Below are positions 23,612 through 35,745 of a DNA stretch of 64,000 nucleotides, piece after piece (position 1 is the stretch's first letter; every line of letters starts with the position of its first letter). A program made the translations under genes and the position numbers. The stretch spans positions 48,727 through 112,726 of the forward strand of contig JASANC010005448.1 of assembly GCA_030248135.1 (NCBI GenBank), given 5' to 3'. Source of the stretch: Theristus sp. LFF4_11 (lineage: Eukaryota; Nematoda; Chromadorea; Monhysterida; Xyalidae). The notes under the pieces are model-generated. The model did not search any database. It was not told where the DNA came from and saw only the letters and a program-made list of their open reading frames with translations.

Positions 23612-24238
23612 ATGTCTGCCACTGCTAAAGCTAAACGAAAGAAAACAAGTCGTCTTATTATTGAATCGAATGGTGTTGAGGATCAGAGGCAAACGTTGCT
23701 GCAATGGCCGTGTGATTTCACGCGGGTTCTGTTGAAAGTTCACGAGGCGGTCGCCGACGACGAGCGGCGTTTGCACGTTGGCCACAGTGACGCCATGCAC
23801 ACGCAGCGGGCAACGCAGACCGCCGTGCGTCAGTGCTGGCACTTTCTGTTTCACATTAGTTTTCTTGAATTTTTTTTCACAGTTGAACTTTCACTGCGGT
23901 GAATTAAAAGCTTTTGTTTCAGCTTTGCAATTTGACTCTATCAATCTGCAACACTTTGATTTTTGATCAGCCACTTGACTTGACTGACACCAACAAACTG
24001 CAGTTCGGTTCTTTTCGGTGTAAATGTAAACTGTACATTCACAGAAACGAAAGTTCGGCAGGTTGTGTGGCATAGTAATTTGAGAAAACAATTTCAGGTC
24101 TCCTTCGGAAACCGTTCCGATGCGTTGGTGGCGGACGTGTGGTCGTTGTTGAATGCAAACGAACGAAACTCACTGCTGTTGCGTTGCATCCATGGGTCAT
24201 CTGGACCATGCGTCGGCAAGTTGCAAAACGACAAGTAA
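23612..24238 (+). CDS. Unidentified small basic-start protein, two exons
   Basis: Proposed exons 23612-23824 and 24098-24238 give 117 aa. The N-terminus MSATAKAKRKKTSRL is strongly basic and nuclear-localisation-like. The second exon reads VSFGNRSDALVADVWSLLNA and ends GKLQNDK with a TAA. The donor (GTGCGT) and acceptor (atttcag) join in phase 0. A pyrimidine tract plus CAG (tttttttttcag) stands three bases before the ATG, as expected for a 5' UTR exon or a spliced-leader acceptor. I do not recognise the family; the donor is a choice among alternatives. Confidence 0.4.
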
Positions 24239-25137
24239 TTCCTGAAGACATAGTTTCATAGCGCCGCTGCGAACCTCGGTTGACGGTTTTCAAGTATCTG
24301 AATGAATTTTTGTTGTTCTTGCTGTCGAAAGCGCATTTTTTGTATAAAGTTTAAGTGACCATAAAAGTATGGAATAGTGAGAAGTTTTTGGATCCAGACC
24401 AATAAGGACGGTATTAAGACAGCCACAGCGTCGTGGCTGGTTTTCGGTTGAAATTCTGAATGAAATGAAATTTCAACCGAGATTTCACACGGAGAACAGG
24501 ATTCTTGCTTTTGTTTGAAAAAAGTACCACAATGGAAATGGAATAGAAGCAGTGTCTTTGTTTGGAGTTGCAAAAAACAAGATGCTGCTTCAATAGCAAT
24601 CGCCATTTTTGATAGCGATCCGTTCAGCTGAGAATCCCAAATTCAAAACTTTCGGAATAAGGGGTCGGGGTTGGAGTGTTCTGATTTTTGAATTCGCTTC
24701 ACCGAAAATTAAAACCTTTCTGCCAGCTGAAAATATATTCCATTTTTGTTTTTCGAAAGAATAGAATTTTACACACGAAAATAATTGTTTTCTGCTGATC
24801 CAACTGCGTTTCGCTTTGTGAAATGAGAAGAAACTGAGAATAATTGCAAATAACAGATAAACTTCCAAACCACTGGGTTGGGATGGTATCACAAAATAGG
24901 AGCAAATTTTATTCAAATAGTATTTAAAAAGTTAGAAAACAACTAGCGAATCAGTCTCCGGCATTATATTTGTGTCAAATCACTGAATTAAAAACGACAT
25001 AACGGCAAATTATGATTAAAGTCAGAAAGGTGATAGTCCGCGGTCAAGTGAGTGAGGTGAGGTCTCGCATCTTTTTGTACTCCAACGTTCTGTCTGATTG
25101 ATGGCATCTCATTCATAATCATAACTTCGTGTTTTTT
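24239..25137. other. Intergenic
   Basis: AT-rich convergent spacer between the 23.6 kb gene and the 3' end of the minus-strand repeat/EGF gene. No supported exon; antisense frames at 24256-24916 lack resemblance to anything known to me. Confidence 0.35.
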
Positions 25138-25552
25138 TTACGATTTACACGTGGGACAAACTTCGCATAGTAGACCTGACCAACCGCTCGTCCCGCAGTC
25201 GCACGAAAAATCTGGTCGTCCTGTAATGTTTTTTGATGCCGTGGAATTAGGGGAACCTTTCCAATTAAGTGTTGTCGTCGTGTTTGTTTACCTTCTTTGT
25301 CCTTGTCCCGTTTACATTTGCCATATTTGCCGCAAACGCTCATATATATCGTTCCTTTCGTATGATGGTTCACCGCTAACGGTGTGCACGGGTCCGCTGG
25401 TTATCAAGAATAGAAATTCAGTAGTGTATCATTAGCTCTGCTAATTTTATCTCGGGGCATCAGTTTTATCATTCGCTTAAAATGGGGATTTTATTGTAAC
25501 TTACCAACGACACATGGCGGTGGCGGTTTGACGAGTGAGGGAGCCGTCGTTG

Positions 25553-25583
<31 letters not shown>

Positions 25584-27234
25584 GCTTCCTGCCACACCTG
25601 GTGGACATGTGTCAAAGTAGATTTCCTCTAACTGTTCCGGATTTATTGGAATCGGCGTCTGCGTGTTCGCTTTTCGCTTCGTTCTCGCTCCCTCGACCGT
25701 GACCACTGCGACCGGTTTCTCGATCTTCGCAAAGCTCTCAAGCCCACCGGCCGGAGTCTGCTTGAACAGCACCAACGGCACTGTGGACGTTTTATCGTTC
25801 TCCGTGACAATCGACGCGTCATAGCGTTGCCGGTCGGAGTTCAGTTTGCGAACGCCCACTTTCTGCAGTGTGGTCGGTCTCCGGAAGAAGCACTGGACGA
25901 CGCCGCCGTCGCCCCACTGCACCAGCGCTCCGTCAGTGAATCGTTTCGGCCGCCTCGATCGCATTTCGTCGGCCGTGTATGCGTGACGGCAGTCGTCGAC
26001 CGCTGGCTCCTGTGGAGGCGCCGGCGGAGGCCGTAGCGAGCCACCAGTAGGCTGTAGGATCGTACCCGCCGAGCACGTTCGAATCGTGATCACCGTTGGC
26101 TTAACCGGTTTAAACGGTCGACCGTCGATTCGTCGAACAATGACACCCATCGCCCAGCCGTCTAAGGCGGTTTCAACCGGGCTGTCTGAGATAATTGGCC
26201 TTATGCTGCGTGGCGTGAGCACAAAATTACGTGCTGATTTTGAAATTGCGATGAACTTTTGTGACTATTTGGTTTGATACTGCCCGTTGAGATGCTTGCT
26301 TGATGAACAATTTCAAAAACACCGTTCATCTTGCCTTTATTGCTGTTCAGTTTTAGTGGTCTGCCAGTTTCTCCTTTGTCGTCCGTTACTAATGCTGCTT
26401 CTAAATCGCCAATTTGAGACGGTTTTTGAACAAGGACACCTCTGAAATGTTCAGTAAATTGACTCATTCAAAAGACATTCGGCAGCAGTATTTCACGGCG
26501 TTTTGGTTTTGTTCCACGTTTGCTCACTTGACCAAACGAAGTTGATTGAAGCGAAACTCCATCCGTCCATCTCGTTCGGTCCAGCCAACTTTGGTTTTGT
26601 GATCCAAAGTAGCATTTACCACAGGCATTGAAAACATGGCAGCATCGGTTTCATGCAGAATACATTTGACTGAAATGTGTTGTGGCTGTTTTGTGCTAAA
26701 TGCACATTATTCCCATCAATGAACATACATATATGATCATGTAGAATCTTCCACATAGCAGCCCTCCTGATACCTTTTGCAGGTGGTGGTGCTATAGGAG
26801 CAGTTGTTGTTGTTGTTGTTGTTGTCGTTATTGCTTGTTTGCGAAAACAGGTATCAAATTGAATCTCTTTGATACCGGTAGACTGAATCGGTTTCTTGTC
26901 AGCATGCTGAAGTGTGACCATGCCGATGTCTCCCATTTCTGAAGGTGGCACTATTGACGTCTTCAACTGTTCAGTATTGTAAAGTGCCAGCGTTGACCGT
27001 TTGTCCTGCTCGTTCATCATCACTGCTTCATATCTCAGGTTGTCCGCTTTCGGCTTGATGACACTGATTTCTTGGACGGTTTTCGGCTTTCGAAAGAGCG
27101 CTTCTATGGCGCCGTTGCCTCCGACGCGTATCACTCCATCCGTGAACGTTTTCATGCGTTTCTTTCTTATGTCGTCGGCAGTGTACCGATGCAGACAGTC
27201 GTTCACAGGTTGCCCTGGCTCTGGTCTGCTTGTG

Positions 27235-27266
<32 letters not shown>

Positions 27267-27825
27267 GACTGGCAGCGGCGGCATTGGCGGTGGTGTCAGC
27301 GTCTCAGAGCACGTCTCAATGTCAATTGTAGTCTCCGCAATCAACACCGTTCTTCGGTTGTCCGCTCGTTTGATCACAACGGTTGCCGCCCACGTGTCAT
27401 CCGCACGTGTGGCGACCGGTCTGCCTGAAAAGTGCAGCAATGACGATTCATTGACGCGGTTGTCGTGTTGAAATAAGGAATCCACAATATATTTCACGCA
27501 CACCTTCTTCTCTCTTCAAATTAATGGTTTTTGTTGCCGTTGAGTTGTTGGCTTTTGTGAGTGTCGCTTCCAGTCGACCGTTGTTTTTTGGACCAGCATA
27601 GTAGATTTGTCTGAGAGCGTATTATGCGCTGTTGTTTTTTTTGATAGTGATTTTTAGTGTCAGCATTGCTCTGCTTTTTTCATTACCTGACCATTCGTGG
27701 CTGATTGAATGCAAACGTGATGCCCTTCCGTTCATCGTATGTAAGTTTAGTTCCATAATCGATGGTGACTTGCGCGCCTGGTTTTTCGATGGTTTGCTCA
27801 GTGATCTTATGGTAGACGCACTTTG
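25138..27825 (-). CDS. Extracellular two-repeat Cys/Thr-rich protein with EGF-like C-terminus (5' incomplete)
   Basis: Exons 5' to 3': 27687-27825, 27504-27610, 26774-27424 (repeat 1); 26528-26669, 26323-26441, 25505-26185 (repeat 2); 25138-25220 (end). About 639 aa, phases 1,2,1 repeated for each repeat. The repeats align along their length: KCVYHK/KCILHE; FAFNQPRMVR/FRFNQLRLVK; GRLEATLTKA/GDLEAALVTD; IETCSET/IRTCSAG; CLHRYTADDIRKKR/CRHAYTADEMRSRR; KTFTDG/KRFTDG; IQFDTC/IYFDTC. Four cysteines are conserved per repeat. Pure Thr runs (9-11 residues, coded by GTC/TTG-type triplet repeats on the plus strand) and Pro-rich stretches link the modules and resemble O-glycosylated mucin-like stalks. 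The last exon completes CVVGRPDFSCDCGTSGWSGL plus LCE, an EGF-like C-x-C-G...G-W-x-G-x-x-C pattern. The signal peptide exon was not found. I do not recognise the repeat family. Confidence 0.78.
25551..25590. repeat. Coding (GTC)n triplet repeat
   Basis: GTCGTC repeat encoding a Thr tract on the minus strand, at the end of repeat 2 of the extracellular protein. Similar tracts lie at 27234-27266 (GTC)n and 26804-26830 (TTG)n in repeat 1. Confidence 0.9.
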
Positions 27826-28175
27826 CTGAAGCAAGCATGGTAGACAAATTTAGGGCGTTCGTAGTGACACATGAGCAATGGTTTCATGTACCTGATTTTA
27901 GTTGTTTTCACACAGGATTTGTAAAGTATAAAAAATACGTTTTGTTTCTGTTGTTGGCTGAGAACAGCAATCCTTCGGCATCTTCTTCGCGTCGCATTTC
28001 GCACTCGACAACAACACCGAGTTTTTATCGGACGACTTTACGAATTTTTGTTCGTTGCAGGCATCTCTGTGAGTGAAAAAAAGTTTTTCTGCTGTAGTCG
28101 CGTCATCACGCCATGTGAGTTTTATTTTGGCGACAATGACCGGGTACTCGTTGGTACAAAAGTTGCAACAAAACA

Positions 28176-29359
28176 TACCGTATTACCTCTATTAACCCCC
28201 CCCCAAAATTAACCCCCCCCCAAAATAAACCCCCACTCCCTCGACAAGTTTCCAAATAATCCCCCCCCCAAAATAATCCCCCATGGGGGATTATTGGAAA
28301 CCTGTTTGAAACACATACCCAGCGAATTCAGTGGCTGGTTGCAGTGAAAATGATGAAATTGTGCTACCAAAGGCCCCAAATGGATGAGTTAATAGTAATT
28401 TCATTACAAAAGGCTGTTGTAAAAGGAAATTTCTATGTAGAGTAGAAGTTTCTGCGACTTCCTTCCTGCCATGGAAGGAATTTTTGCCATTTTGCCCACC
28501 CCTAAAAATGGTTTCCAAATAAACTCCCCCCAAAAAACTCCCCCCCAAAATAAACCCCCACCTAGAGATGTATGGGTCAAAAAAATGGTCAAAAATTTTT
28601 TTATTTTTTTAGAAGTAAAAAAATGCGCATTTTTTTATTTTTTTTATTAAAAATTTTTGAAATTTTTCTTTAATGTGCCCTGAAAATGCCGTTTTTGGCA
28701 TAATTTTTCGAAAGTTCAAAAATTTTCTTTGACTTTACCTTGTCACTTAGTCTTCATCGCTGCAGGTGGTATTCTGGATTGATTTATCGACTGTTTTCAG
28801 CCTTGGTGAGTGATGATCGACTCGCGCATTGAAGTACTTGAGCGTCGCAAAGGCTAGTTCAACAAATTCCGATGCCGCTAAGGTGAGATAGAAGCAGAGA
28901 ACTCACATTTACGCATCGTTTTTCAGGATCTCGAAAGGTGGAAATTGCACTGTCTGCCACTGCAAGCGTAACTTCGTTGGTTGCTCGTTGCTGTTTCGCC
29001 TCGTGTCGTCAGCATGATCACACCGGTTTGTTGTTGAACTTGTTTCCGTGTTATTTGAGGTGAATTGAGAGGCAAAACACACGAGACGTGATGTCGTCGG
29101 TGGGAAAATGGGGTCGCCGAAACCAAGTCTGAAATTTTCACCCTCCTCCCATATGAGTGGGGGTCATATGGTAAGTCGGTGGCTCCTCAGATGGTGATAT
29201 TCGGACTCCCTGAAAAATTCTGAACAACTTTCATTCAAAAAAATTTTAAAAAAATTTAAAAAAAAATAGAAATTTTTTTTTCTTGACATCTCTACCCCCA
29301 CCCCCAGAAGTCGCTGAAGAAATAAACCCCCATGGGGGTTTATTAGAGGTAATACGGTA
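28176..29359. mobile_element. TA-flanked non-autonomous DNA transposon with C/G-run termini
   Basis: Left end TA-CCGTATTACCTCTATTAAC followed by CCCC; right end GGGG followed by GTTTATTAGAGGTAATACGG-TA. The ~24 bp termini are inverted and flanked by TA dinucleotides, as in Tc1/mariner-type insertion. The interior (about 1.1 kb) is A/T-rich with C-runs and carries no transposase frame. Confidence 0.8.
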
Positions 29360-29369
29360 ATGAAGCGAT

Positions 29370-30723
29370 TTACTTTGGGTAAATGAAGCATTTTCTGTCG
29401 TTGCCACTGTACCACGCCGACGCACACTGTGACGCCGAGGCACACTCGAACACGCACGACTCGGGCGTTTGAAAGCGATCGAACGTGAACGACGCCTGCG
29501 AAGTATTAATTTTAACCGTTAAAACGCAAATTCCTAACCCATCACCAGCGCTGTTTGGTACCATTTATGGTTTCGGCAGTAAAGTTATCTCAAAACCGAA
29601 CTTCGATAGAAATTGTTTTCTGTGGACCCCAACGTTTTTTGGTATATCTCAAGCTGTAGATATCCCAGTTCTAGTTTTCGTTAAACTGTAAGTGTTTTTA
29701 TCATGCGTACAATTGAAAAAAGATACTTTATTGCGCGGACAAGCCGCATTGTCGAGTTGATTCCAGCAGCAGTACTGGGTGATGTTCACTTGTCCGTCGA
29801 CGCAGCCTTTGATTTTGCGATTGATCGTTTCAGCTTTGGCATTGGTGTATCTTCGGCCTGATTATAATACGGACAGGTTGTCGTTGTACTCAATGTTCAA
29901 CCAAAAAAATCAAATTTAAAACGTACTATGGGCGTTTTCTCTGCAGGCTGCCGGGTTTCTGTCGCAAAATTCGTCGTCGAAGCAAATGACCCGAATCAAC
30001 TCTACCCGCTGCAAAGTTCTTGACTTTTTCTCGTTGCTAGTGTCATCAACTTCTGCGTAAAGCAGACATTCGCTCGTTTCGTTGTCGTATTTCGCCCAGT
30101 CACAGCCGTGGCGATGCGAACATCGTAGTGCACATAGCGCTTCCGATAGGCTCTGCAAGTTTGTCAAGGACAATTGCGTGTTTTTCGAGTAGGTTACCGA
30201 CAAACATAACAGGCAGCGTTGAAAATGATTTCTGTTCAAATTGCCCTGAGTCACCATAATGTGGCTTTTCTGTCATGTGACGTGCTGTCGTTGTGTTTTG
30301 ACGTGTTTGAATTGGCTTTCTTCGCATATCATGTTATGATTGTCATGTACTGACGGGAAACGGGTTTGGAATTGTATTGGGTACAAAATAGCGGCCTACT
30401 TTCTGATCAAGTGCGGATCGCGAAATTTCCGTTATTCCACCGGTGTAAAATTGACGTTCAACCGTGCAGTTCGGCTGAAGTTGAAACTGTCGTGTTTTGT
30501 TCGTTCGATCGCCCCGTTGCACCGGTGATCGTGCGAATCGTGGTCGGTCGTGTCGTACTTGTTGCTGCTTCACTGGTTGGCCATCACGTTCAGCTGCCTC
30601 ACCGTCACGCCTATTACTGACGGCCATCAATGCGAAAATAGTCACAGCTGACAACAATACGACAAACGGCAAGCAGTTCGGTAGCGTCCAGCGTTTCCGA
30701 TCGCAAATAGATCGACACGCCAT
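29370..30723 (-). CDS. Type II membrane protein with two PAN/apple-like modules
   Basis: Exons 5' to 3': 30400-30723, 29927-30152, 29727-29857, 29370-29495; 268 aa, phases 0,1,0. Residues 1-15 are short and basic (MACRSICDRKRW). A hydrophobic segment follows at ~17-37 (LPFVVLLSAVTIFALMAV), then a basic linker, so an N-in signal anchor is likely. A first PAN/apple-like module follows (NCTVERQF... SLSEALCALRCSHRHGCDWA, KYDNETSECLLYAE). The second is GCVDGQV..YCCWN...SFTFDRFQTPESCVFECAS, QCASAWYSGNDRKCFIY, stopping right after. PAN modules usually bind protein or carbohydrate outside the cell. In-frame upstream ATGs exist (to 30822); I took 30723 as the start giving the compact signal anchor. 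The stop lies 11 bp from the end of the transposon at 28176-29359. Confidence 0.75.
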
Positions 30724-31848
30724 TGTTACTCGCTGTTTGTCGTAGCTTGAAAATGAAGTGAATTGTTGTGTTTCGCCGAAATGGGCAGCTCGCATGACGG
30801 TTGCATGATTTTGCATTTGCATGTTTTTTTTATTTAAAGTTAAAATAACAAATACACAGTAAAATAAGAAAAAACATGGATGTTGTCATATTTGCACGGG
30901 TTTGGTTTCAGTTTTTACGCAGTTATTTATGGTCGTTCAATGGGCGTGTTCTCAGTTTATAGTTGGTGCGATGAATGATGCTTTTGCTGATCGTAGAAAC
31001 AGATGCCATGTATTCCTTTTCGATCGCTGGCGTTCTCTTTAGTTCACTTGAAAACCGGTTTCTATTGTTTTTTGAAGTAAACTTTCGATTTGCTTTGTCA
31101 GTTACACACATATAGTTTACTTCGGAACGTTGTTTTTGGAAACCCCGGTAGTGCACAGGTGCAGACAAAAATTAATTTGGTGGTTTTTAACTCTGCGTGA
31201 TTGTTTTAGTGTGGGCGAGAGACATCAGATGTCTCGGAATATGCACTTTTCACAATGAAACAAGTGGGTGGACGGCTGGGGGATAACAGTAGAATCAGCT
31301 GAGATTTGGAGTTTTCAAAGCACAGCAGACACATCGTTTCAACGGTGCATGTTTGTTGTTGTCCACTGCGGCCACTGCACGTTTTTCTCGTTTCATTCAA
31401 CGATCATCGACAACATGTACAACGACGATAAAGATGCTCCATCCAAGTGCTCGAAATGTCCTCTGGACCCAACCCACAACAGTAAACCACTTCAGTTTGT
31501 GCTTGTTTGTCGATCACAGTTGTTGTAACTTGTCATGACAAGTTTATGGTGCTAGTAGCTATACGTTCATTCAAGTGCAAGTAAGATGGCTTTACCAAGG
31601 AGCTTGTTGATTCGGTTTTCGACTCCAATACATGTACTTGTCCGCAAAACGTGTTTTGCCGGAATGAAGAGAGTTATGGCGTTGTAGTCAATGTCGTTGC
31701 ATTTACTTGTCATATCAACTTTTTCACTGATACTTTGATTTTCAATGCATCCGCCCCGTCTTCAAAAATAGAATTCCATTGCGTCGGTGTTGATTTCACG
31801 GCCAATCTATCATCAACGGACGAAATTCAAAAACAGTTTATCCTTAAG

Positions 31849-31935
31849 TCTCGTTCATACTGACGGTATACGGCACTTCAGGTCACTTCAAGCCCACCTC
31901 TCGTGTTATTGCATACTACTACCCGTGTCTTTGAC
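31849..31935. mobile_element. TGACGTA-ended MITE, degraded copy
   Basis: TCGTTCATACTGACGGTATA, a CACTTCAGGTCACTTC block and TCTCGTGTTATTGCAT match the better-preserved copies at 6006-6190 and 63077-63183; the right terminus is not clear. Confidence 0.5.
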
Positions 31936-34900
31936 CAGGAATTGGAAAAATCGGTTTTTGTTGCCATAAAAACGGTTTATTTCCGTTCTGAAATCGTTTT
32001 AATTCTTAGTTTTTCTCAGCAGCCAGTTTCCAGAACTTGACAATCGGAACCAATTGCAACTACAGTTGAGATTACCGTTTTTAAGAACATTAAAGTGTAA
32101 TTTGAGTTTGACCAAAGTTTGTGAGTTTTGCAAAATGTAGTTATGCGATATCATCGTCCAATAGTTTTTAACCACCAAAATTTCAGAAAATTTTCAATGT
32201 AATTTTTTTGCAAAGAAAAACGGAAATAAAACCTTTTTTTGAAAAGTGGGAAGCAAGCCGTTGATGCATCTCAGTCGTGAATACAAACTAACAAGAGATG
32301 CATGCATTTTATATTGTGAACGACCACTCTGGTTTTTATTATCCCGGTTACGCTTGAATCAGCAAAACAAAAACCGCCCAAGACCGAAAATACGACAAAC
32401 TGGTTTTCCGTTTTGCATCGTAATCCAATTACATCATTTTGTGAAATATTGTGCCTCTGCGTTTTTCATTTCATATTCAAGGTCTGTGTGTAATCTGCAC
32501 GTTGGCCTCCTTTATTTCGTCATTATTCTCCAGCTCCAGAGTACAAACTATGGACTGATGACAAATATGCACGGGTAAGAACACAAATTTTGACGATGAC
32601 TTATAGCTCTCCAATGTTTTAGTTGTCCGTGTTTTGGAACCCCTGAATCGCATGGCGCCCCTCTCTTCTCGGTCATGCATGTTGGAAATTTGGGTCAGCG
32701 TGAGACTTGTAATTTTGTTCAATGTTCTTTCTGATACTTCCGTCTGCTGTGTGTGTTGTCGACCTTAAAGTTTTTCTTCCAGTATTAAAATTATCGTTTC
32801 TGGTTGAGAAAAATGTTTGAACTCCCTCCCCACCCCACTGACCGGCAGCCAGAATTACAAATTTTCGTTTTTGTCCCAGTTTCGGATAATTTACCGAAAT
32901 GTCAACACGTTATTATTGGTCTGCGCTGCTCTGCGCCTTTATTGGTTCCTTTCATGTTTTCATGTGTCGATTCGACTGGATGGGAGAAATCAAGCAAACA
33001 ACGTTTGCACATGAGACAAATAAATGAATGAATGAATTAGTGACGTTTTCCTCCAGTGTTTGTATCGTTTGTCCTGATCATGTGCTGCGTGTAATACTAC
33101 TGTTCTCGTTATGTTCTCTTTCATCGTATGGAATAGTTCGAGTTGCTTTGCGCCGTGTCTCTTGCATCACGATTCGGTTTTGTGACGTTTTTCGGTAATT
33201 TATCTTGTTTGCTTTTGTTGCAGTTTTCCGGTTTACTGGTCGTTCTCATAGCGTAATGCCTAGGTGGGTCCGCGCCATTCGCCTTGTCAACTTTTTTTGT
33301 TTTGTTTGTTCATCCATGCACGGATTTCCAATAGTCTATTGGTACATTGTACCAACTTCCAAATCAGTGACGCGCATCTTCATCTGTGAATCATACAGTG
33401 CAATTGTATCTGTTTAGTTGCATTGCAATGAGTCAGACATGCTGATTGGTTACGGTAAAGGCCAATCAGTTCAATCAATGTTCAGCGTGTGATACATATA
33501 AAAAGGTAATTGGAATTGCGCATAAAACCCCAAATGTCTTGTTCCATTCATCTTTTATCTTTAACGTCAGTCGCAATTCATAGGTTCAATGTTTTGAATA
33601 AAAAGTTCGTCAAATTCTGTCGTAACATATGTGGCACGTTTTTATGAATTCAACAGCCGTTATGTTTGAATTGAATATAATTTAAGAGACTCTCGGTTTT
33701 CAAAATTGTTCGGCTAGCATGTTCCCCAGAGAAAGTTTATCAGCACGAACGCAGCACATCATGCATTGTTAGCCACGAAATGGTCAAGCAGCCTTCTTGT
33801 TCTGCAGTTTAGCTATCCATACATCATCAACATTGAACATACAATGCACAAACGTATTACAAGTTAGATGCCGGCCATAGTGTGCTTCTTTATTTCAAAT
33901 CTTCATTTCATTCCAACTCTTCCTTGTTGTTACTAAACTCTAGTGCTGCTCAATCCAAGGCGTACTGTGCAAACTGACAACTTCTTTCTTATGACTTCAA
34001 TTTTGACGTTTCGAGTTTGATGAGCGCGTTCGCATGTCTGTGAGAACACAAATTTCAGTTCGCTTCATGTTCTTCACTGATGCTTTCCGCTGGGGAATAC
34101 ACCGCTGTGGCATATCGGCACGCTTCTTCTCACTGCAATTCAACATTGTACTATTTCTGCATTTCGCTTCTAAAATTGGTTATTATCAAAACATAGAAAG
34201 CGGATATTTTTATCTGACTGATGTTTTTATCTGACTGACATCACCGTTTCTAACGTTCGATCTAAATTCCTGCGAGAGAGTTTTTGGCGATTTTTTCGAA
34301 AGATACGTGCACACCAGCGTTCCGGCATTTTGAATGGTTGCTTGCATTATGTTTGCTATATCGTTGTCGTATTTTTGTGGTTCGATCTCCCCTAAAAGAA
34401 CACAGTGGTTCGCAATTTATTTATTTACGTTTTTATTTGTGTTCCGCATCATTAAACAATCACTTTTAGTAAATTTAGATTGCATGATAAATTTGAGTCA
34501 ATTTATCACCAAAAAGCTCAGTGGACGTAAAAATTAAAAGTCTAAAAGCAAACCTATACAATAGATAGATAGATAACTGAGCCAAATAATACGTCGAGCC
34601 AAAAGTGTAAAAACCGTATTTTTCAGATTTCGGTTACTATTTTTAAAGCAACGAGTTTGTTAGGTTAGTTTCTTTTATTGTTTGCCGACCATTGTAAAAG
34701 CAGTGCTTACTTGCTATTTTTGCATCCTGTTCCTGTCCTTTGTTGCTTTTTCTCTGTCAAAAGGTTGTCTTTTTGTGGATACACTGGCATATATGTTTTT
34801 ACACCATATTGTAAAAACGATGAATACGAAATTCCTTTCCTTCCGTTAGAGGAAGCTATGTTTTTTACGGTTTAGTATTGTCCATTTGTGCAAACACTTT

Positions 34901-35117
34901 TTGATCAAAAGTGATAAAACGAACGACTGAATGAAACACTGACCACAGTATCTGCCACTGCCTGTAAGTTTATAATTAAATAACGTTTGTTGTTTGAAGT
35001 GTTACAATGGATCAAAATCAGGCGGAAACATTGAGCAACCAAATGTTATATTTTTAAAGATTGTAAGGATCTGTGCACTCATTCACTGAAACTGTAAGAT
35101 TAAATTATTTTAAGATA

Positions 35118-35745
35118 TACAGTGGCGGCCAAAAGTGTTGGAACGCTGCGCGCGTGTGTGCGTGTGAGCCGTGTATTGCGCGTGTGTTGTATCAGCCGTA
35201 CAAACGTTATAAAGGAATCCCATGCTAATTTTTCTAGTTTTTTAGACTACTGAGTTTATCTAGTACATGAATCGCAGTTTTTTTTTCACTGAAGCACACA
35301 TTTATTTGCCAAATACCGAACATTATAACACGCCTCCATTGCATATGACTGACAGTAAAACTGATTCAAAATCACTGGCAAGAAAACTATTCTACGAAGT
35401 ATTAGCGTTTCTTTGTGTTTGAATTATCTAACAGACGTGTATTGCGTTCATGTTTCGGGTTCCAGTCGGGTTGTATTGTTTATTCCGCTATATTTCTTGC
35501 CAATTAATTTTGAAACAGTTTTACTGCCAAATGGAGGTGTGTTGTAATGTTCGGTATCTGTCAAATAAATGTATGCTTCAGCGAAAAAACCTGCGGATAG
35601 TGTACTAGATACACTCAGTAATCACAAAAACAAAGAAAAATTAGCATGGGATTCTTATAATAGCGTTTGTAAGGCTGATGATACACACGCGCAACACACG
35701 CGCACACATGCGCGCAGCGTTCCAACACTTTTGGCCGCCACTGTA
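35118..35745. mobile_element. Tc1/mariner-type MITE, long form
   Basis: Ends TA-CAGTGGCGGCCAAAAGTG and its inverse CACTTTTGGCCGCCACTG-TA. The inverted arms extend through GTTGGAACGCTGCGCGC. A CAGTGGCGGCCAAAAG-type terminus with TA flanks is typical of Tc1/mariner elements. The interior has no transposase. A shorter relative lies at 52183-52424. Confidence 0.88.

Noticed and set aside
27955..28066. Cys-rich minus-strand frame (DACNEQKFVKSSDKNSVLLS, then KCDAKKMPKDCC) after a ttcactcacag acceptor.
   Set aside because: It could be an upstream exon of the repeat/EGF gene, but no donor in phase 1 was found to join it to 27825.
31407..31530. Plus-strand frame MYNDDKDAPSKCSKCPLDPT as a possible small zinc-ribbon-like exon.
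   Set aside because: A single CxxC, no convincing donor and no partner exon.
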